DNA from: Terriglobia bacterium
Lineage (GTDB): Bacteria > Acidobacteriota > Terriglobia > Terriglobales > Acidobacteriaceae
Length of the DNA: 64,000 nucleotides
Assembly (NCBI GenBank): GCA_020073665.1
Contig: JAIQEU010000001.1
Location: 62,001-126,000, forward strand
Reading direction: 5' to 3'
This document shows, piece by piece, positions 17,911 through 28,029 of the stretch. How positions within the stretch are numbered: the first letter of the stretch is position 1; each line of letters begins with the position of its first letter. The translations under genes and the position numbers were made by a program. The notes beneath the pieces are model-generated. The model worked only from the letters and a program-made list of their open reading frames with translations. It searched no databases and was not told the DNA's origin.

Positions 17911-18381
17911 CTAGTTCCCCATACTGGACGCGCCTGCGGGCTGCACCTGGGTCATGCTCTTGGGCTCGCCCCCCGGCTGCCCCTGCTGGGGCGCGTACTT
18001 CGAGGCACACTTGGCCTGCAGTTGCTTGGCATGGAACACGCCGTCTCGCCCGAAACTGCCATCAGCCAGCGCCTGGGAATTGTCTTTGAAGGTATCGGGA
18101 GGCGCCTCGGTACCGCTGTACACGACGGGCAGGCTGAGATCCTGCTCCACCAGGATGAATTCCACCTTGGTGCCGGTCCGCTTGATGGACCCGGGCTGCA
18201 CATTGCCAGCGACCCGCAGCCGCTTGGTGTAAGCGTCGTCGCCCATCCCGCGCAGCTCTTTGATGGTGACGTAGTAACTCTTGCTTTCCTGCACGCCGGT
18301 GTACGCCAGGTACGCAAGAGACACCAAGATGAGGGCGGTCGCGCCGCCGAATTTCAGGTATTTTGAGGTTTCGCTGGACAT
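17911..18381 (-). CDS. ccmE: Cytochrome c maturation protein CcmE, Cys-type
   Basis: Membrane-anchored haem chaperone of 156 residues: one N-terminal helix (ATALILVSLAYLAY) and an OB-fold domain exported to the periplasm. In Escherichia coli CcmE haem is bound covalently by His130 in a HxxxY motif. Here the matching stretch reads KCASKY, so Cys125 takes the place of the His and Tyr129 is kept. CxxxY variants are known in archaea and Desulfovibrio. A Pro/Gln-rich flexible tail follows. The gene starts the ccm operon; a 98-base gap with a GTAG-REP separates it from ccmA. Confidence 0.9.
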   Translation of the reverse strand: MSSETSKYLKFGGATALILVSLAYLAYTGVQESKSYYVTIKELRGMGDDAYTKRLRVAGNVQPGSIKRTGTKVEFILVEQDLSLPVVYSGTEAPPDTFKDNSQALADGSFGRDGVFHAKQLQAKCASKYAPQQGQPGGEPKSMTQVQPAGASSMGN

Positions 18382-18472
18382 AAGAAAGGCCCACGCCTAT
18401 ACACCAAACTCTATCGCCTGCTAGGACCGGGGTCAAGGTGTCCAGAAGTACGGATATCCGAACGATTTAGCC

Positions 18473-18560
18473 GTAGCGCCGGCGTCCCGCCGGCAATCCG
18501 TGAACCCCCGGGGACTTAAGGCTCCTGACCTCAGTAGTGGCCGGCGAGACGCCGGACTAC
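18473..18560. repeat. REPIN-like pair of GTAG palindromes
   Basis: First element: GTAG (18473-18476), then GCCGGCG-TCC-CGCCGGC (18478-18494). Second, inverted: CCGGCG-AGA-CGCCGG (18541-18555) with CTAC at 18557-18560, that is GTAG on the minus strand. The second contains the stop codon of the M13 peptidase gene (18557-18559). Two inverted REP units at short range form the usual REPIN layout. Confidence 0.65.
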
Positions 18561-20590
18561 CAAACCCGGCAGGCGTTCTCCGCCACCATCGGCTGCCCAG
18601 CCTTGCAGCCCCAGGCCTTCTGAAATTCAGGCATGTTCTGGACCACGCCATTGACCCGGTAGCGTCCCGGCGAGTGCGGGTCCACAGTGACTAGCGTGCG
18701 CGCCAGTTCCGGACGCTGCTGCTGGCACCAGACCCGGCCAAATCCCAGGAAGAAACGCTGCTCGGGCGTGTAGCCATCGATCTTCTCTCCTGCCTTGCCA
18801 GTCTTGTCTTGGGCAATGCTGTCGAGCAGCGCCATCAGGGCAATGCGTGCACCGCCGTTGTCGGCGGTGTTCTCGCCCAGGGTCAGGCGGCCGTTCAGCT
18901 TCAGGTCGTCGACCGCGACGAAACTACTGTATTCGTCGGCCACACAACTGGCGCGCTTTACGAACTCCTTGCCGTCTTGATCGGTCCACCAGTCGCGCAA
19001 GTTGCCCTGAGGATCGAACTTGCGGCCCTGATCGTCGAAGCCGTGGGTCAGTTCGTGGCCAATGACCACGCCGATGCCACCGAAGTTGACCGCGTCATCC
19101 ATCTTCTTGTCGAAGAACGGCGGCTGTAGAATGCCGGCCGGAAACACGATCTCGTTGCGCGACCCGTTGTAATAGGCGTTGACCGTGGGCGGCGTCATTC
19201 CCCATTCTTTGCGGTCGAGCGGCTTGCCGATCTTGGCGATCTGGCGGCGTGATTCAAATTCGTTGGCCCGGCTAATGTTGCCCAACAGGTCTCCAGCTTC
19301 GATCTTTACCGAGCTGTAATCCCGCCATACGTCGGGATATCCAATCTTGTTGCGGATGGCGACCAGTTTGAGTTTGGCCTGCTTCTTGGTCTCTTCCGAC
19401 ATCCAGCTCAATCCGTGGATGTCCTGGTCGAGCGAGGTTTCCAGTGCGTCCACCATTTTCAACATGCGCTGCTTGCCGTCTGGGCCAAAGGTCAGGTCAA
19501 CATACTTCTGGCCCAGGGCCTCACCCAGTTCGTTATCGGTCAGCCCCACACAGCGCTTCCAGCGCGCCTGGTTCTCGGCCTGCCCGGTCAGGTATTGCTG
19601 CATCTTGAATTGCGCATCCACGAAGGGCTTGGAAAGATACGGCGCCGCCGCTCTGAGCAGGTGCCAGCTCACGTACGTTTTCCAAGCGTCGAGCGGCTCC
19701 GAGGCCAGGACCGAATTCACGTCCTTGAAGAAATCGGGATTAGCCACGTTCAACTCGGAGAAGCTGGGCGCGCCTGAAGCGGCGAAATAGCGTTCCAGGG
19801 AAAAATTTGGGGCGAGGGCAAGCGCCTGCTCGCGAGTCATCTTGTGGTCGCGGTTCTTGGGGTCGCGGCGCAGGGTGCGGTCCATGGAAGCCTTGGCCAG
19901 CTCGGTTTCCAGGCGCAGCACGGCCTGGGCGGAATCACCCGCCTGCTGCGGCGACCGTCCGGCCAGGGTAAATACCTGGGTCGCGTACTCCACCAAGTGC
20001 TTGCGCATCTCCGCCATTTTGGGATCGTCTTTGATGTAGTAGTCGCGGTCGGGCAGCGACAGCCCGCCCTGATCGATGTAAGCGATCACCTGGTCGGCGT
20101 TATGCAGGTCTGGAGCGGAATAAAAATTGAACAACGGGTTAGGCCCTACCAGGTGTACGTGCGCAATCACATCGACCAGTGCAGCCTTGTCCTTGACCGC
20201 CGCCACCCGGTCGAGTTCCGGCTGTAGGGGTGCAACGCCCTTGGCGTCCGCGGCTTTTTCGTCCATGCAGGAACCGTAGAGGTCGCCAATTTTCTGCTCG
20301 ATCGGTGTGCGCCCCGGGGAGTTCACCGCGGCCTTCTCCAGGATGTCGCGCATAGTCCCCTGGTTGCGTTCGTTGAGTTCCACAAAGCTCACCCACTGCG
20401 CCTGGTCGGCGGGAATCACCGCCTGCTTGAGCCAGTTGCCGCAGGCATACTGGTAGAAATCAAGGCAGGGATCGACGCTTTTGTCGATGTTGTCGATGCT
20501 GAAGCCGGGAGCAAGTTTGGCGTTGGGATCGGACTGGGCGAAGGCGCACAGCGAAAGCAACAGGCAAAACGCAAGGGAATAAACACGCAT
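18557..20590 (-). CDS. M13-family metallopeptidase (PepO/neprilysin type)
   Basis: Exported zinc endopeptidase of 677 residues. The signal peptide is MRVYSLAFCLLLSLCAFAQS. The catalytic zinc motif HExxH is in GHELTHGFDDQG, with the third ligand in GENTADNGG (ExxxD). The substrate-binding NAYYN motif and the family's C-terminal CxVW ending (ACRVW) are present. M13 enzymes cleave oligopeptides in the periplasm or outside the cell. The gene is complete; the stop codon lies within a REP palindrome. It runs divergently from thiC, with about 150 bases between them. Confidence 0.95.
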   Translation of the reverse strand: MRVYSLAFCLLLSLCAFAQSDPNAKLAPGFSIDNIDKSVDPCLDFYQYACGNWLKQAVIPADQAQWVSFVELNERNQGTMRDILEKAAVNSPGRTPIEQKIGDLYGSCMDEKAADAKGVAPLQPELDRVAAVKDKAALVDVIAHVHLVGPNPLFNFYSAPDLHNADQVIAYIDQGGLSLPDRDYYIKDDPKMAEMRKHLVEYATQVFTLAGRSPQQAGDSAQAVLRLETELAKASMDRTLRRDPKNRDHKMTREQALALAPNFSLERYFAASGAPSFSELNVANPDFFKDVNSVLASEPLDAWKTYVSWHLLRAAAPYLSKPFVDAQFKMQQYLTGQAENQARWKRCVGLTDNELGEALGQKYVDLTFGPDGKQRMLKMVDALETSLDQDIHGLSWMSEETKKQAKLKLVAIRNKIGYPDVWRDYSSVKIEAGDLLGNISRANEFESRRQIAKIGKPLDRKEWGMTPPTVNAYYNGSRNEIVFPAGILQPPFFDKKMDDAVNFGGIGVVIGHELTHGFDDQGRKFDPQGNLRDWWTDQDGKEFVKRASCVADEYSSFVAVDDLKLNGRLTLGENTADNGGARIALMALLDSIAQDKTGKAGEKIDGYTPEQRFFLGFGRVWCQQQRPELARTLVTVDPHSPGRYRVNGVVQNMPEFQKAWGCKAGQPMVAENACRVW

Positions 20591-20700
20591 CAGTGACCTC
20601 TTTCTGGCAGAAGGGTGATTCTAGACCCGCGAGTGTTGGACGGACAACCGGGTGGAATGTTAGGAGCGTTCTGCCTGCGGAACTCAACTGCAGTGCGGCG

Positions 20701-20706
20701 TATAAT
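20701..20706 (+). promoter_or_regulatory. Putative -10 of the thiC promoter
   Basis: A perfect TATAAT sits 36 bases before the thiC ATG; the -35 region is poor. The implied leader of about 30 bases is too short for a TPP riboswitch, and no THI-box-like sequence is seen anywhere in the divergent spacer. Confidence 0.5.
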
Positions 20707-20729
20707 TACCAATCATACAGTTCTACTGA

Positions 20730-22190
<1,461 letters not shown>

Positions 22191-22201
22191 CGGCTAAGCT
22201 T

Positions 22202-22330
22202 GTGTGGGTGCGGGCGACTCGCCCGCACGACCGCTTAGGTAGGGATAGCACCCCGGCTGTCCGTCTTTCCTGGTCACCTCTCGCTGATCATTCGAACAAG
22301 CAGGCGCGGGCGAGTCGCCCGCGCCCACAC
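22202..22330. repeat. REPIN-like inverted pair of CACAC-type palindromes
   Basis: GTGCGGGCG-ACT-CGCCCGCAC (22208-22228) and, inverted, GCGCGGGCG-AGT-CGCCCGCGC (22304-22324). Each has a GTGTGGG (or complement) tag on its outer side, so the whole is one inverted unit. It fills the gap between the convergent thiC and NHL genes and may also terminate both transcripts. Confidence 0.65.
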
Positions 22331-22334
22331 GGCC

Positions 22335-24380
22335 TTAGTGAATCCTGCGCACGCGGGACGAGGTATCATCGAGCACAAACACGGTGCCCACGTTATCAAT
22401 ACCCACCGCAATCGGGCCGTCCAGGTTGGTGCTGACAGCCGGCAGACCTTCGCCGTTGTAGCCGCCGTTGCCCGAGCCCGCGAACGTGGTGATGGTACCG
22501 TTACGACTCAATTTGCGCACGCGAAGATTAAGGTAATCCCCGATATAGACGTTCCCCCTGGTGTCTACCGCAACCCCCTCCGGATTGCAGATCATGGCGG
22601 AAGCCCCCGGGCCGCCGTCTCCGCTGAACCCGCATGTTCCGTTGCCTGCAATCGTGCTGATAACTCCCTTACCATTCACCTTGCGAATGCGGTTGTTCAG
22701 CGTGTCACCCATGTAGATGTTGCCCCGGATATCCACGGCCACGCCATACGCACTGTTCAACTGGGCCGTGGTAGCCGGGATGCCATCGCCGTTATAGCCG
22801 CAAACGAACTCCACTCCCGCGACGATCGAGATCGCGCCAGTGATGGCATCGATTCTCCGGATCACGCAGGCACCGTCATCCGCGGAGTACACGTTGCCCG
22901 CGCTGTCGGTCGCCAGCGAAACCAGATCGGAAAAATTCGGGTCGCTGGCGAAGGTAGTGATGGTCTGCGAGGCGTCCACCTTGCGAATGACGACATTGCC
23001 GGTGTCGGCGATGTAGAGGTTGCCTGAATTGTCGGCGGCCACGCCGAACGGTCCGTTCAGTTGTGCCTGGGCCGCCGGGCCCCCGTCCCCGCTGTAGCCG
23101 GTAACGCCCATGACGCCAACGACGCTGGTGATTTGACCGGAACCCGCGTCGAGCTTGCGAATTCGGTTTCCGCCCCACTCGGCGATGTAGTAGTTGCCGG
23201 CCGAATCAAAAGCAAAATTCTCGGGTGTGGTCAAAGTGGCGAGTATTCCCCGCCGGTTATCGCCGACGAAGCCGCCCGCCTTCGTACTGCTAGCGGCGGC
23301 GGTCACTTCGCGCAGGCGGGCATTGAACTGGTCGGCGACCAGCAGGCTCCCAGTCGCCGTAAACTCTATGGCTGTCGGGCCGTTGAATTCGGTCAAGAGC
23401 GGCGGGTTGCCATCGCCATCGTAGCCGATGGTTGATCCGGCAAACGTGTTGATGATGTTCGGCGGATGGAAGTTCACCTTGCGGATGCGCGCTGCCCCTG
23501 CGTTACTGATGTAGAGCAGGTTTCCGCTGATCTGGAGGCCCCGCGGGTTGCCGATATTCGCGGTGGCCGCGGGCCCCCCGTCTCCGCTGAAACCGGTGTT
23601 GCCGGTGCCGGCGAATGTGGTGATGGTCCCGCTTGTGTCCACCTTGCGGACGCGGTGGTTCATGGTGTCGGCGATGTACAGGTTGCCGCTGGAATCTATT
23701 GCCAGCCCGCGTGGGAAGTTCAGCTGAGCCATGATTGCCGGGATGCCATCGCCGTTGTACCCGGCGGTCCCGGTGCCGGCCACGGTAGTGATAGTTCCGG
23801 CGGTGTCAATCTTACGAACCGCGTAGTTCAGGATGTCGCTGAAATAGAGGTTGCCCGCAGCATCCAGAAGCAATCCCCAGGGATAATTCAAGTCAGCCTG
23901 CAGCGCGGGACCGCCGTCTCCGCTGTAGCCCAACTGTCCGGTGCCAGCAATGGTGGTGATGATGCCAGAGGGATCAATTCTCCGGATGCGGTTGTTGCTG
24001 CCGTCGGCCACTAGCATGTTGCCGGCCGCGTCAAACAGAATCCCGCTGGGAGCATTCAGCATGGCGTTCCTGGCCAGACCGCCGTCACCGCTGAATCCGG
24101 CGATACCGGTGCCCGCAAAGGTACTGATGGTTCCGGATGGGGACACCTCACGAATGCGATGGTTGAAGGAGTCAACGATGAATGTGTTGCCCGCCTGGTC
24201 CTGGATCACGTCTCTTGGGTAGTTGAGACCCGCGTTGGTAGCGGGGCCGCCGTCTCCGATGTAACCGCCAACGGTCGTAGTGACCTTCTGGGCGGCCAGT
24301 GGCGTGGTTACCAGCAGTATGGTGAACAGCGCGAGGTCGCCCACTCGCCCCAAGGTCTGAATCGGTCTCAAAGCTTTCAT
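22335..24380 (-). CDS. Secreted NHL-repeat beta-propeller protein
   Basis: Exported protein of 681 residues. A hydrophobic N-terminal segment (LALFTILLVTTPLAAQ) serves as a signal peptide, and about 12 NHL repeats follow. Each repeat carries a phrase like GLAIDSSGNLYIADTMNHRVRKVD, alternating with TFAGTGxxGFSGDGGPA. These repeats form one or two beta-propellers of a kind common in acidobacterial exported proteins. No enzyme motif was found; a ligand-binding role is likely but unproven. It is convergent with thiC. Confidence 0.9.
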   Translation of the reverse strand: MKALRPIQTLGRVGDLALFTILLVTTPLAAQKVTTTVGGYIGDGGPATNAGLNYPRDVIQDQAGNTFIVDSFNHRIREVSPSGTISTFAGTGIAGFSGDGGLARNAMLNAPSGILFDAAGNMLVADGSNNRIRRIDPSGIITTIAGTGQLGYSGDGGPALQADLNYPWGLLLDAAGNLYFSDILNYAVRKIDTAGTITTVAGTGTAGYNGDGIPAIMAQLNFPRGLAIDSSGNLYIADTMNHRVRKVDTSGTITTFAGTGNTGFSGDGGPAATANIGNPRGLQISGNLLYISNAGAARIRKVNFHPPNIINTFAGSTIGYDGDGNPPLLTEFNGPTAIEFTATGSLLVADQFNARLREVTAAASSTKAGGFVGDNRRGILATLTTPENFAFDSAGNYYIAEWGGNRIRKLDAGSGQITSVVGVMGVTGYSGDGGPAAQAQLNGPFGVAADNSGNLYIADTGNVVIRKVDASQTITTFASDPNFSDLVSLATDSAGNVYSADDGACVIRRIDAITGAISIVAGVEFVCGYNGDGIPATTAQLNSAYGVAVDIRGNIYMGDTLNNRIRKVNGKGVISTIAGNGTCGFSGDGGPGASAMICNPEGVAVDTRGNVYIGDYLNLRVRKLSRNGTITTFAGSGNGGYNGEGLPAVSTNLDGPIAVGIDNVGTVFVLDDTSSRVRRIH

Positions 24381-24475
24381 AGATACCTCCAGGAAGTTCG
24401 GCCACCGCCGGTGCGCCGGCTCTGGTGTGCTTTCTCGCTTACAGATGCTTAATGAAAAGGCCGACTTACAAGGAA

Positions 24476-24495
24476 TCCGGACTTCATTGTCCGGA
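24476..24495. repeat. Inverted repeat between NHL and unknown genes
   Basis: TCCGGAC-TTCATT-GTCCGGA forms a 7-bp stem within the 238-base gap upstream of the NHL gene. It may be a weak terminator for the gene ending at 24619 or an operator for the NHL gene. A second, AT-rich repeat (ATTGAT-AAAAA-ATCAAT) lies near 24557-24573. Confidence 0.35.
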
Positions 24496-24618
24496 ATGGC
24501 CGCCTTCGGGGAAAGGTCGGAAGGGCGAGCCGAAATCGCCCGGAATCATACGCGCGATTGATAAAAAATCAATAGAGCCGTTTGGCCCTATGCGATAACT
24601 GAACAGGTAGACGCTGCG

Positions 24619-25632
24619 CTAGTTCAGGTCGGTGTAGCGCTTGATCGCGGATTTCTTCTGCGCCTGCAGAGGAGGAGGGGCGGCTGCCCTGCCGTAGCGG
24701 ATGACCGTGTCTTCGGCAATCAAATCCGATTCCGGATTACGACTGGCAGGATGCCGGGTGGAGGCCGCAACTCGCGTTATCGCCCGAGCAGGAGAACGCC
24801 GGACTCGCTCGGCGCGCGCTGCATTCGGCTTAAGCTCGGCAGTGGCAATAACCGGCGGTCGGGCGGTTGCTTTGCCCGCCGAGGGACTCGCGGCTTTGCC
24901 CTGCGCTCGCACAAACGGAGCTGCCTGCTGCACTTCCGCCGAGGGCTGCTCGAGGGCGGATGGCAACGGGGGCTGGCGGTGCGCCGACAAGGTCAGCAAT
25001 CCGCAGACCGAGAGTATGGCCACCGCCGTTGTAACCCGCCAGAACACTTTGTCGGATTGTGTGATTCGAATCCGCAGCGCTGGGTGCGGTTGAATCTTTC
25101 TGCCCTCATGAACCGCACTTGCCGCCTGGGGCTGAGGTCGTGTCACCGTCTCGCCTTCCAAAATGATGGCAGGAGAGTCCTCGGGAAATTCTGATTCCAA
25201 TTCGTCGCCCCGCGCCGGCAATTCGATCGCGCTCGGCTCGGCTACTTCGACAACATCATCCGAAGCAGCTAGTGCGGCCAGCTGCGGCTCGTCCTGATGA
25301 ACGGTCACTTCTTCGACAAGAGTGGGCTGTTCTGGGACCTGGACTTCGGCTGCCGGATCGGAGAACAGCGGAATCACGACCATGGGGCGGGCGCTTTCTA
25401 CAAGTGCGCCGGGAGCGATGAAGACGCAAACATCCTGCGGCTGGGAAGCGCTCTCTGCGTCAGTGAGAGCCTCTTCGGCCGCACACTCTTCCAGACTGAC
25501 TTCCAAGTCAACCGGGTGGTTGGGTACATCAGCAGGGGAGACGATCTCGATGTTGAACCCGCGGCCACGCAGATCATTCGCCAGCTCATCCGCGTCTTGC
25601 CTGACCCGCGTGATAATCCGTGCTAACGGCAT
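24619..25632 (-). CDS. Single-pass membrane protein of unknown function
   Basis: Protein of 337 residues. The N-terminal 35 residues (LARIITRVRQDADELANDLRG) look like a small alpha/beta module, followed by a long acidic, low-complexity linker. One transmembrane helix lies near residue 200-220 (VTTAVAILSVCGLLTLSA) and a Pro/Ala/Arg-rich tail follows. I do not recognise the family. The layout (cytoplasmic acidic domain, one helix, basic periplasmic tail) suggests an envelope anchor or regulator, but this is only inference. It is flanked by the NHL gene downstream and the M28 peptidase upstream, all on the minus strand. Confidence 0.65.
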   Translation of the reverse strand: MPLARIITRVRQDADELANDLRGRGFNIEIVSPADVPNHPVDLEVSLEECAAEEALTDAESASQPQDVCVFIAPGALVESARPMVVIPLFSDPAAEVQVPEQPTLVEEVTVHQDEPQLAALAASDDVVEVAEPSAIELPARGDELESEFPEDSPAIILEGETVTRPQPQAASAVHEGRKIQPHPALRIRITQSDKVFWRVTTAVAILSVCGLLTLSAHRQPPLPSALEQPSAEVQQAAPFVRAQGKAASPSAGKATARPPVIATAELKPNAARAERVRRSPARAITRVAASTRHPASRNPESDLIAEDTVIRYGRAAAPPPLQAQKKSAIKRYTDLN

Positions 25633-25841
25633 GTAGCCCTTTGACGAAGCGGTCGCTCAGTCAACCATGGTGGAGGTTACAGCCAGGATCGTCGAGGCGA
25701 CGTTAGACACGCCCCGCGTGCCACCCCAGCCCTTGGGATGCGCGTCCGCTGGGCTTAGTTTACTCCAGTCCGGATTGCTGAAACCAGATTTCGCGCGGGA
25801 AGCGTGGAGTGCAAGCTTTTGCACACTTCACCGATGCGACG

Positions 25842-28007
25842 TCAGCGGTAGTCTTCCAGCGTCCTGGTGGCGCGGTTCAGGGCCGCCGTCAAGGCGGTGA
25901 GTTGCTGCCGGGTACGCTCCGCGTCATGCTGGTCGATAGCCTCATTCACTCCAGGAATGACCACCGCTGCATATCCGGTGTACTGGCCGGGCGCGTAGAT
26001 GGCGTGGTGGAACCAGGGGCGGTTCGGCAAGCCGTCGGGAATCAGCAGCGCGCGCTCAGCTGCGAGCAGCGCCTGGTTGAGTTTGGCTGGATCGTGCGGT
26101 GGGTTCTTCTGCCGGGCCAGGATTTTCGCCCCGGCCTGCTGAAAGTGACGCGTTGCCTCGACCACCTCAGAGAAACTCGGCGAGTGGCTGCCCAACACCG
26201 ACTCCGACTTCTTCCTGGCCGCATCGAGATAAACCGAAATCTCCTTCCCGTATTCTTCGTAGTCGTAGGGAAGCACGTCGGCGTCCGCCATGCGAATGGC
26301 CTCCAAGCCGAATACCCGGGCCATCTCCTGCTCGTAGGTGAAATCGGGATCGCCGAACTTCTTGAACCAGTTGAAGTTATCGAATACCGAGTGATACACG
26401 CCGTAGGAACCGGTGGAACTGACGTCAGTCGCAGGCACCCCCAGGTGCTGCAGGAACACGGTGTAATCGGAACCGCTGCCCAGGTCGCCGACTGGAGCGT
26501 CGGCGGAAGGCGCTGCCGGCAATCGCTTGGTATCGCCGATGGCTTCAGTTGGCTCCTGCGTGGTTGGGGCGGCGGGCTGGTTGGCCCTGCGCCACACGTC
26601 GTATAACGTGCCTCCCTTAGGGCTGGGCACTGCCTTGCTGATATCACGCAGAAACTGTTTCAAACTCGGCACCGACGACGCCCCAAACTTCGCCCCGGAG
26701 ACCGCGACGTCCATGTTGAAGTAGGCGACCGCATTCGCCAGGTCGGTGGCATGCTGCTCGCCCCATTCGGTCGAGCCCATCAGGCCCTCTTCTTCGGCGT
26801 CCCAACTGCCAAACACGATGGTGCGCTTCGGCTTCCATCCCGATTTCAGCAGTTCGCCGATTCCGTGCACCGTCTCCAGCATGGCTGCGGTGCCGCTGTT
26901 GGGGTCGACGGCGCCATACACCCAGGCATCGCGGTGATTTCCGGCCACCACCCACTGGTTGGGCGACTCGCTGCCGGGCACGCGCCCGATCACGTCCCAA
27001 ATGGTGCGCAGCTGATAATCCTGCTTGAGGTGTATCTTCACTTTCACCGGTCCCGGGCCGACGTGATAGTTGAAAGGCAGCGCTCCTTGCCACTCCCGCG
27101 GAGATTCCGGTCCGGCCAGGTTCTCCAGAATCGGCCAGGCATCGGCGTAGGAAAGCGGGGTCGTCGGAATCTTCGGCATCTGCGCCGACTGTTCCGGAGC
27201 AATGCGCTTGTCAGCCGGAAGGGTCGGCACAGAGGCTACACCCGGCGTGGTGGGATCGCCGGGAAACTGGAACATGTATCCGATCGATCCGCGTTGCGCG
27301 CCGCTATCGGGACGCCACGGCCCGAGAGGATACTTGTCGCCGCGATGCCAGCCGTCATCGTAGGGGTCGGAGTAAATGATGACCCCGGCGGCGCCGTGTT
27401 CTTGGGCCACAAAGGCTTTCACTCCGCGGAAATTCTGTCCGTAGCGCACCAGCACGATCTTGCCGCGCACGTCGACCTTCATCTGGGCCAACTTCTGAAA
27501 GTCGTCGGGCGATCCGTAGTTGGCGTATACCACTTCGGCTTCCACATCGCCCGAGGGCGACATGGCGTTATAGGGCATCAGCACCCGCGGGTCGTCCTGA
27601 AAAGTGTCTCCCTCCACATGCTCGCGGGCGGGTCCGTGCATGCTCATTCCGGCCGGCGCAGTCACATCCACGCTGATCTCGCTGGGATAGTTGAACCATA
27701 CTTTGTACTCGACGATTTCGGTTTCCAAGCCAGCATCGCGGAACTTCTGCGCCACGTAGTCGGCCGTGGCCTTGTCTTCCGGCGACCCGGCGACATGCGG
27801 GGCCTGGGTAAGGATGCGCAAGTGCTCTTCCGCCAGTTTGGGATTGGGCACCGCCAAAAAGCGGGCCTCGCTCGCGGTCTCGTCGGTAGCGCTGCGGAAA
27901 CCGAAGATGACGGCGGAAGACTCGTCCGCCGAAGCGGCCACCGGCGCCGCCAGCGTGCTGGAGAAACAGCAGGTCGTTGCGAGAATGATCGTGGGAAGAA
28001 ATTTCAT
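25842..28007 (-). CDS. M28-family carboxypeptidase (glutamate carboxypeptidase II-like)
   Basis: Exported peptidase of 721 residues with the layout of human PSMA/GCPII: signal peptide (ILATTCCFSSTLAAP), PA domain (about 130-300), M28 catalytic domain, and C-terminal TFR-dimer helical domain. Zinc ligands are seen in NHRDAWVYGAVDPNSG, the catalytic EE in SWDAEEEGLMGS, the Asp in NMDVAVSG, and the final His in GVYHSVFDN. Such enzymes remove C-terminal glutamate or other residues from peptides outside the cytoplasm. Start ATG at 28007. It is followed after a few bases upstream by the peroxiredoxin-like gene on the same strand. Confidence 0.93.
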   Translation of the reverse strand: MKFLPTIILATTCCFSSTLAAPVAASADESSAVIFGFRSATDETASEARFLAVPNPKLAEEHLRILTQAPHVAGSPEDKATADYVAQKFRDAGLETEIVEYKVWFNYPSEISVDVTAPAGMSMHGPAREHVEGDTFQDDPRVLMPYNAMSPSGDVEAEVVYANYGSPDDFQKLAQMKVDVRGKIVLVRYGQNFRGVKAFVAQEHGAAGVIIYSDPYDDGWHRGDKYPLGPWRPDSGAQRGSIGYMFQFPGDPTTPGVASVPTLPADKRIAPEQSAQMPKIPTTPLSYADAWPILENLAGPESPREWQGALPFNYHVGPGPVKVKIHLKQDYQLRTIWDVIGRVPGSESPNQWVVAGNHRDAWVYGAVDPNSGTAAMLETVHGIGELLKSGWKPKRTIVFGSWDAEEEGLMGSTEWGEQHATDLANAVAYFNMDVAVSGAKFGASSVPSLKQFLRDISKAVPSPKGGTLYDVWRRANQPAAPTTQEPTEAIGDTKRLPAAPSADAPVGDLGSGSDYTVFLQHLGVPATDVSSTGSYGVYHSVFDNFNWFKKFGDPDFTYEQEMARVFGLEAIRMADADVLPYDYEEYGKEISVYLDAARKKSESVLGSHSPSFSEVVEATRHFQQAGAKILARQKNPPHDPAKLNQALLAAERALLIPDGLPNRPWFHHAIYAPGQYTGYAAVVIPGVNEAIDQHDAERTRQQLTALTAALNRATRTLEDYR

Positions 28008-28029
28008 CGGGCTCCTGTTGCCGCTGTCC

